Part shown: one piece after another, positions 59,720 to 64,000 of the stretch
How the letters are laid out: every line of letters starts with the position of its first letter
How positions within the stretch are numbered: the first letter of the stretch is position 1
Origin: Pseudomonadota bacterium
Lineage (GTDB): Bacteria; Bdellovibrionota; UBA1018
Length of the DNA: 64,000 bases
Reading direction: 5' to 3'
Assembly: GCA_027485695.1 (NCBI GenBank)
Contig: JAIXQO010000003.1
Span: 802,932 to 866,931 of the forward strand
Notes under the pieces: generated by a model
The model's input: the letters and a program-made list of their open reading frames with translations, nothing else
Database searches by the model: none
What the model was told of the DNA's origin: nothing
Made by a program: the position numbers and the translations under genes

Positions 59720-60082
59720 ATGGCACGTGCAAAACGCGGTTTTAAAAAACGCCGTCGCGTAAAAAAGTTAAAAGAACGGGCAAGTGGCTTCGTCCTCGGC
59801 CGTAGTGTTCAAACCCGCCGTATGGCTGAAGCAGTGGATCGCGCTGGCGTTTACGCATATCGCGACCGCCGCGCAAAGAAACGCGACTTCCGCCAACTCT
59901 GGATCGCTCGCTTGTCTGCAGCTCTGAATGCTAACGAGATCAGCTACAGCCGCTTCATCTCCGCGATGAAAAAAGCAAAAGTGAACCTGAACCGCAAAGT
60001 GCTCTCGGATATCGCTATCCGCGATCCACAAGCGTTCACGGCGATCGTCAACGAAGTACGATCCCTTGCTCCAGTGAACTAA
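59720..60082 (+). CDS. rplT: Ribosomal protein bL20
   Basis: 120-residue protein required for early large-subunit assembly; it also represses its own operon in several bacteria by binding the leader. Canonical: RAKRGFKKRRRVKKLKERASGFVLGRS, then YAYRDRRAKKRDFRQLWIARLSAALNANEISYSRFISAMKKAKVNLNRKVLSDIAIRDPQAF. Follows rpmI by 46 bases and leads pheS by three bases. Confidence 0.97.
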   Translation: MARAKRGFKKRRRVKKLKERASGFVLGRSVQTRRMAEAVDRAGVYAYRDRRAKKRDFRQLWIARLSAALNANEISYSRFISAMKKAKVNLNRKVLSDIAIRDPQAFTAIVNEVRSLAPVN

Positions 60083-60085
60083 GCA

Positions 60086-61117
60086 ATGATCGATCAGATC
60101 CAACGGCTTGGCGAAAAGGCTTTAGCTGCAGTTGAATCGGCCACCGGAGTATCGGTGCTCGAGGAGATCCGGATCTCGATTTTAGGAAAAAAAGGAGAGC
60201 TGAGTGAGTGCCTTCGAGGCCTCGCTCAGCTCTCTGCTTTAGAGCGTCCTAAAGTCGGAGCCGCAGCTAACGAATGGAAAACGAAAATCGAGACCGCGCT
60301 GTCTGCGAAAAAAGCGTTATTTGACGAGCAAGCGCTCGCTGAGACGTTGAAGCGCGAGACGATCGATCTCACGCTGCCCGCACGCCGTCACCGGCTCGGT
60401 GCGCTCCATCCGATCACGCAGACCACCCGACGGATCGTCGAGATTTTCTCGAAACTCGGTTTTGACCTCATGACCGGTCCCGAGGTCGAGACAGATTATA
60501 TGTGTTTTGAAGCCGTGAATATTCCGGCTGATCACCCTGCGCGCGATATGCAGGACACGTTTTTCTTGGGTACAGGAGTTCTCCTGCGCACCCAAACGAC
60601 GTCGATCCAAACTCGTGCGCTTCGTTCTCAATCCTATCCCGTCCGAATCATTTGTCCGGGCGCAGTTTACCGCAACGACCACGATGCGACGCACTCGCCG
60701 ATGTTCCATCAGGTCGAGGGCCTTTTTGTCGATCGCGGCGTGAAGATGAGTGATCTCAAGGGCACACTCGAGTTTTTCGCGCGCGAAATTTTCGGCGAAA
60801 AAGTCGGCATCCGCTTGCGTCCGAGCTATTTCCCGTTCGTGGAACCGGGCGCCGAAGTCGATGTGAGCTGTTTCCGCTGCGCGGGCAAGGACGCGTCCTG
60901 CCGCGTTTGCAAAGGCACGGGATGGTTAGAAATCCTCGGTGCTGGAATGGTGCATCCGCGACTCCTGGAATTGGCCGGTTATCCAGCGGACGAGGTGAGT
61001 GGCTTCGCCTTCGGCATGGGAATCGATCGCATCGCGATGATCCTGCACGAGATCTCGGATTTGCGTCTGATGTTCTCGGGTGAGTCTCGGTTCGTTTCTC
61101 AGTTCAGCTCGCCGTAA
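60086..61117 (+). CDS. pheS: Phenylalanyl-tRNA synthetase alpha subunit
   Basis: 343-residue class II synthetase subunit. N-terminal coiled coil (LEEIRISILGKKGELSECLRG), then motif 1-3 regions: HPITQTTRRIVEIFSKLGFD, GPEVETDYMCFEAVNIPADHPARDMQDTFFL, LLRTQTTSIQTRAL, YRNDHDATHSPMFHQVEGLFVD, LRPSYFPFVEPGAEVDVSCF and GFAFGMGIDRIAMI. A Cys-x2-C...C-x2-C pair (CFRCAGKDASCRVCKG) may bind zinc. An extended hairpin overlaps its stop. Confidence 0.97.
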   Translation: MIDQIQRLGEKALAAVESATGVSVLEEIRISILGKKGELSECLRGLAQLSALERPKVGAAANEWKTKIETALSAKKALFDEQALAETLKRETIDLTLPARRHRLGALHPITQTTRRIVEIFSKLGFDLMTGPEVETDYMCFEAVNIPADHPARDMQDTFFLGTGVLLRTQTTSIQTRALRSQSYPVRIICPGAVYRNDHDATHSPMFHQVEGLFVDRGVKMSDLKGTLEFFAREIFGEKVGIRLRPSYFPFVEPGAEVDVSCFRCAGKDASCRVCKGTGWLEILGAGMVHPRLLELAGYPADEVSGFAFGMGIDRIAMILHEISDLRLMFSGESRFVSQFSSP

Positions 61118-61177
61118 AAAGCGCGGCTGACGGAAAAACTCGCTTTACTCGTTTTCCCTAACGCTCGCGCTTTTTAC
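61114..61177 (+). other. Nested hairpin between pheS and pheT
   Basis: Outer arms GTAAAAAGCGCG (61114-61125, containing the pheS TAA) and CGCGCTTTTTAC (61166-61177) enclose a GGAAAA...GTTTTCC stem. The T run is inside the right arm. It could attenuate or process the pheST message; E. coli has attenuation before pheS, but a pheS-pheT hairpin is not the same site. Confidence 0.6.
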
Positions 61178-61227
61178 GACGAGCCGAACAGTTCGTAGCA
61201 AAAACCCTTCTGAAGAAGAGGTAGCAA

Positions 61228-63687
61228 ATGAAAATTTCGTATAGCTGGCTCCATGAACTCATCGATCTCTCCGCCATCGGCTCGCCCGAAAAAGTCGCAG
61301 CAGTTCTGACGGCTCGTGGTCTCGAAGTCGAGGAGATCCAGTCGCAAGGCAAGGGTCTCGAAAAAGTGGTGACGGCTAAGATCGTCAAAAAGGATCCACA
61401 TCCTCAGTCCGATCGTTTGTCCTATTGCGAAGTGGACGTGGGCACCGGGAAGAACCTTTTTATCGTTTGCGGCGCCACCAACCACAAGCAGGGCGATATC
61501 GTCGCGGCGTCTCTCGTCGGCGCAGAACTCCCGAATGGTCTCAAGATCGGTCGCAGCAAGATTCGCGGGGTCGAGAGCGAGGGTATGCTTTGCTCGGAAT
61601 CCGAACTCGGTATGGCCAAGGAGAGCGAGGGAATCCTCATTCTCCCGCCATCGACTCCGATCGGTAAACCGATCGCGGAAATTCTCGGGCTCTCGGACAC
61701 CATCCTGACTCTGAAACTTTATGCGAACCAAGGGCATTTCTTGAGCCACATCGGCGTCGCGCGCGAGATTGCCGCTCACCTAGGCAAAAAATTTGAAGAT
61801 GCGCGCAAGCTCTATCAGGGTGATGTGAAACCCGGAAAATTCAAAGTCGACTTGCAAGCGGGCGCGGATGCGCCGCAATTTCACGCGGTTGAAATCGAGG
61901 GCGTGAAAATCGGCCCAAGCTCTCCAGAAGTTGTCAAACGCTTAGAGGCGATTGGTGCGCGCTCGATCAATAATGTCGTCGATGCGACGAACTTAGTTCT
62001 GTTTGAAACGGGTCAACCAGTTCATGCCTACGATGCCGACCGTCTGGATGGATCGATGATCGGGGTTCGAATCGCGAAATCAGGCGAAAAACTTCCACTC
62101 TTGGACGGTACGGAAGTCGAATGCACGGGCGATGAGCTCGTCATTGTCGACGGCAAGAAAGCCGTGGGCCTGGCCGGGGTCATGGGTGGTGGCAACAGCG
62201 AAGTCTCGGATTCCACGACTCGCTTGCTGCTTGAAGTCGCCGAGTTTTCATCCGCCAAGGTCCGCAAGACCAAGGTTCGTCATCAAAAACATAGCGAAGC
62301 AGCCGCCCGTTTCGAAAAGGGCATCGATCCTGCGAACAACGAACGCGTGATGCGAAGACTCATTGAGCTCGTCACTTCCTCTGCTGGAGGCAAGGTCACC
62401 GGTGGATCGCATGTGAAAGCCGTAGATACCGCGAAGCGTACCGCGATTACGCTCCCATTTGACTACTGCACGAATTATTTGGGATTTGATGTTTCCAAGG
62501 ACAAGGTCGCCTCGATCCTTCGTGGACTCGAATGCGATGTCGTCGAGACGAGCGGTGCTTTCTCGATTACGCCCCCGAGCTATCGCCATGATCTCAACAT
62601 CAAGCAAGATCTGACCGAAGAAGTCGCACGTACGATTGGCTACGATGCGATCCCGTCCACCGTACCGGTGCTCTCTTCCGCTCCGCAGGCACGTTCCTCG
62701 GCTGATTTCATTTTCTTGAACCGCGCCAAAGAAGCATTCGTTCGTCAGGGGCTGTCCGAGACGATCAACTACAGTTTTCGATCTAAATCGGAACTCGAGC
62801 TCTTGGGGATGAAGTCCACAGCGAAACTGTTGAATCCCCTGAGCGAGGCGTACGAGTTCCTCGTGCCGTCGCTGATTCCGGGATTGCTTGAGAACTTGCG
62901 CGAAAGCACGCGCAAGCATTTTGGTTCGGACGCGCTTGCGCTCCCCATTTTCGAGATCCGACCGACGTTTCATCATCCAGAGAACGCGCCGATCGAAGTA
63001 AAATCTAACTCCGATACGGGCGTGACCGAACAGTGGAAGGTCGCGTTTCTGTTGTCGGGTCCGGAATCTTCGGTGCGATTGTCGAGCGAAGATCGTCTCT
63101 ATGATTTCTACGATGCCAAAGGTGTCGTTACCGGATTCTTTGAGCAGCTCGGAACCAAGGGCCTGCGCATGCTGGGGCTTGATCAGTCTCGCTCGAAAAG
63201 CGCGCTCCATGCGAATCTCCACCCAGGACAGTCCGCAATCCTACTGTTGGGCAATCAGGAGATTGGCGCGTTCGGTCGCCTCCACCCAAAAATTGAGAAA
63301 GCCGAGAAGTTCAAATCTCCGGTTTGGATCGGGGAGTGGGATTTCGAAGCGCTGAAGAAGATGAGCCGAGGATCGTATGCGGCCAAAACGTTCGAACCCT
63401 GGGCAGACACGCCTCCGATCGAGCGCGATTTCGCGTTTTTGCTCGATGGCTCGGTCAAGGCCGATGCCGTGATCGCCGCGATTCAAAAAGCAGGCAAGCC
63501 ACTCCTGAAATCAGCTCGCGTGTTTGACCGCTATCAAGGCGGTCAAGTCGCCGCTGGCAAAGTTTCGCTCGCATTCCGTACGCTGTTCCGCGACGACACA
63601 CGTGCACTGACGGATGCCGAAGTTGAGCCGTTGTCAGCCGCGATCATCGCAGCCGTGACGAAGGAATTTGGGGCGGAGCTTCGCTGA
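61228..63687 (+). CDS. pheT: Phenylalanyl-tRNA synthetase beta subunit
   Basis: 819-residue subunit. N-terminal tRNA-binding domain (VVTAKIVKKDPHPQSDRLSYCEVDVG), editing region B3/B4 (NFFH-like segments and DGTEVECTGDELVIVDGKKAVGLAGVMGGGNSEV), B5 (PPSYRHDLNIKQDLTEEVARTIGYDAIP), and C-terminal ferredoxin-fold anticodon-binding domain ending RDDTRALTDAEVEPLSAAI. Forms an alpha2-beta2 enzyme with PheS in the cytoplasm. SD GAAGAGG precedes the ATG. Confidence 0.97.
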   Translation: MKISYSWLHELIDLSAIGSPEKVAAVLTARGLEVEEIQSQGKGLEKVVTAKIVKKDPHPQSDRLSYCEVDVGTGKNLFIVCGATNHKQGDIVAASLVGAELPNGLKIGRSKIRGVESEGMLCSESELGMAKESEGILILPPSTPIGKPIAEILGLSDTILTLKLYANQGHFLSHIGVAREIAAHLGKKFEDARKLYQGDVKPGKFKVDLQAGADAPQFHAVEIEGVKIGPSSPEVVKRLEAIGARSINNVVDATNLVLFETGQPVHAYDADRLDGSMIGVRIAKSGEKLPLLDGTEVECTGDELVIVDGKKAVGLAGVMGGGNSEVSDSTTRLLLEVAEFSSAKVRKTKVRHQKHSEAAARFEKGIDPANNERVMRRLIELVTSSAGGKVTGGSHVKAVDTAKRTAITLPFDYCTNYLGFDVSKDKVASILRGLECDVVETSGAFSITPPSYRHDLNIKQDLTEEVARTIGYDAIPSTVPVLSSAPQARSSADFIFLNRAKEAFVRQGLSETINYSFRSKSELELLGMKSTAKLLNPLSEAYEFLVPSLIPGLLENLRESTRKHFGSDALALPIFEIRPTFHHPENAPIEVKSNSDTGVTEQWKVAFLLSGPESSVRLSSEDRLYDFYDAKGVVTGFFEQLGTKGLRMLGLDQSRSKSALHANLHPGQSAILLLGNQEIGAFGRLHPKIEKAEKFKSPVWIGEWDFEALKKMSRGSYAAKTFEPWADTPPIERDFAFLLDGSVKADAVIAAIQKAGKPLLKSARVFDRYQGGQVAAGKVSLAFRTLFRDDTRALTDAEVEPLSAAIIAAVTKEFGAELR

Positions 63688-63692
63688 TTACA

Positions 63693-64000
63693 TTACGGAG
63701 CGATAGACCCTGAAGAAATATCTGGAACGACTTCTGGGTCGGCCGAAGGTGGGGGCGATGATCTGGTGTCACCGGCTTTTTCTATTTGGCCTGCTACACG
63801 CGGGTAGTTGCACTCCACACACATTTGAGTCTCTTTGTCCCAACAGAGTTTGTACTGCCGGCGACAGCGGATAGATTCTTTTTTCTCGCGCTGGGTCCAG
63901 TACTTCGCGGTTTTGTTTCGAAGTGTCTTCTCTGTGGACTCGTTCGGTGTTTTCTGTGGAGTTTCCTGGGCAAATGCGGTCGCCGTTATTGCTATGATCA
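63693..64000 (-). CDS. Truncated gene at the right edge: small exported protein
   Basis: The minus-strand frame ending at TAA 63693-63695 is open to the window edge. The visible ~101 residues begin inside a signal peptide (IIAITATAFA-QETP), so only a few N-terminal residues are missing. The mature part has five Cys (SIRCRRQYKLCWDKETQMC, ECNYP) in a basic segment, and a proline/serine C-terminus. It resembles no family I recognise. It converges on pheT (five bases between stops). Confidence 0.6.
   Translation of the reverse strand, partial: IIAITATAFAQETPQKTPNESTEKTLRNKTAKYWTQREKKESIRCRRQYKLCWDKETQMCVECNYPRVAGQIEKAGDTRSSPPPSADPEVVPDISSGSIAP

Noticed and set aside
1..64000. CRISPR arrays, transposases, tRNA, rRNA
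   Set aside because: No regularly spaced short repeats, no DDE or Cas-like proteins, and no cloverleaf or rRNA sequence were recognised. Absence here is limited to reading by eye.

Overview
The window reads as one contiguous chromosomal segment from a Gram-negative, didermic bacterium, most likely a Bdellovibrionota (Bdellovibrio-like) relative. That placement is inference from gene content: an Agl/Glt-type TolQR-energised surface machine with an AgmX/PglI-type protein and a CglB-like VWA lipoprotein, a TIGR02147-type regulator, a protein-glutaminase family exoprotein, many lipoproteins and signal-peptide proteins, and base composition a little over 50% GC by eye. No rRNA, tRNA, CRISPR array, transposase or phage gene was seen.

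Layout. 1-9.4 kb: the end of an unknown gene, bioY, a secreted protein, a split ABCC-type exporter (two half-transporters), a Tat-exported DUF1513 protein, and an ABC ATPase/permease pair. 9.85-22.35 kb: a twelve-gene plus-strand operon encoding a TolQ/TolR-type motor, TPR proteins, a CglF-like small protein, an AgmX-type protein, a large lipoprotein, a beta-barrel, a VWA lipoprotein and two CUB-like secreted paralogues. This is the most distinctive locus. 22.4-30 kb (minus): rdgB, a lipoprotein with an 86-bp hairpin at its 3' end, EI24/TonB/LysR genes, and a tightly coupled sORF-MBL-kup-ydeI operon. 30-33.5 kb (plus): homogentisate dioxygenase, a GT87-like membrane protein and two paralogous pseudopilins in overlapping frames. 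33.4-43.8 kb: a kynureninase-like enzyme, nadA, small unknowns, the thiBPQ thiamine transporter and secreted or lipoprotein unknowns. 44.2-49.2 kb: a TCA-cycle operon icd-mdh-sucCD followed by ndk. 49.3-52.1 kb: small repeat-containing secreted proteins and a regulator/secreted-protein pair bracketed by a ~105-bp direct repeat. 52.2-56.5 kb: an FMN glutamate-synthase-like enzyme, nadE and a phytochelatin-synthase-like protein lacking all three catalytic residues. 56.6-63.7 kb: a histone-H1-like protein, infC, a protein-glutaminase family exoprotein, then rpmI-rplT-pheS-pheT; a truncated minus-strand gene runs off the right edge.

How the genes fit together. The 9.85-22.35 kb operon encodes an inner-membrane proton-channel motor, periplasmic connectors and outer-membrane/surface parts, consistent with a trans-envelope motility or adhesion machine. 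The TCA block, thiamine uptake, biotin uptake, NAD synthesis (nadA, nadE) and translation genes are core metabolism. Starts were moved from the longest open frame wherever an internal start had a better Shine-Dalgarno, a signal peptide or an ATGA/TAATG overlap; these choices are stated per entry.
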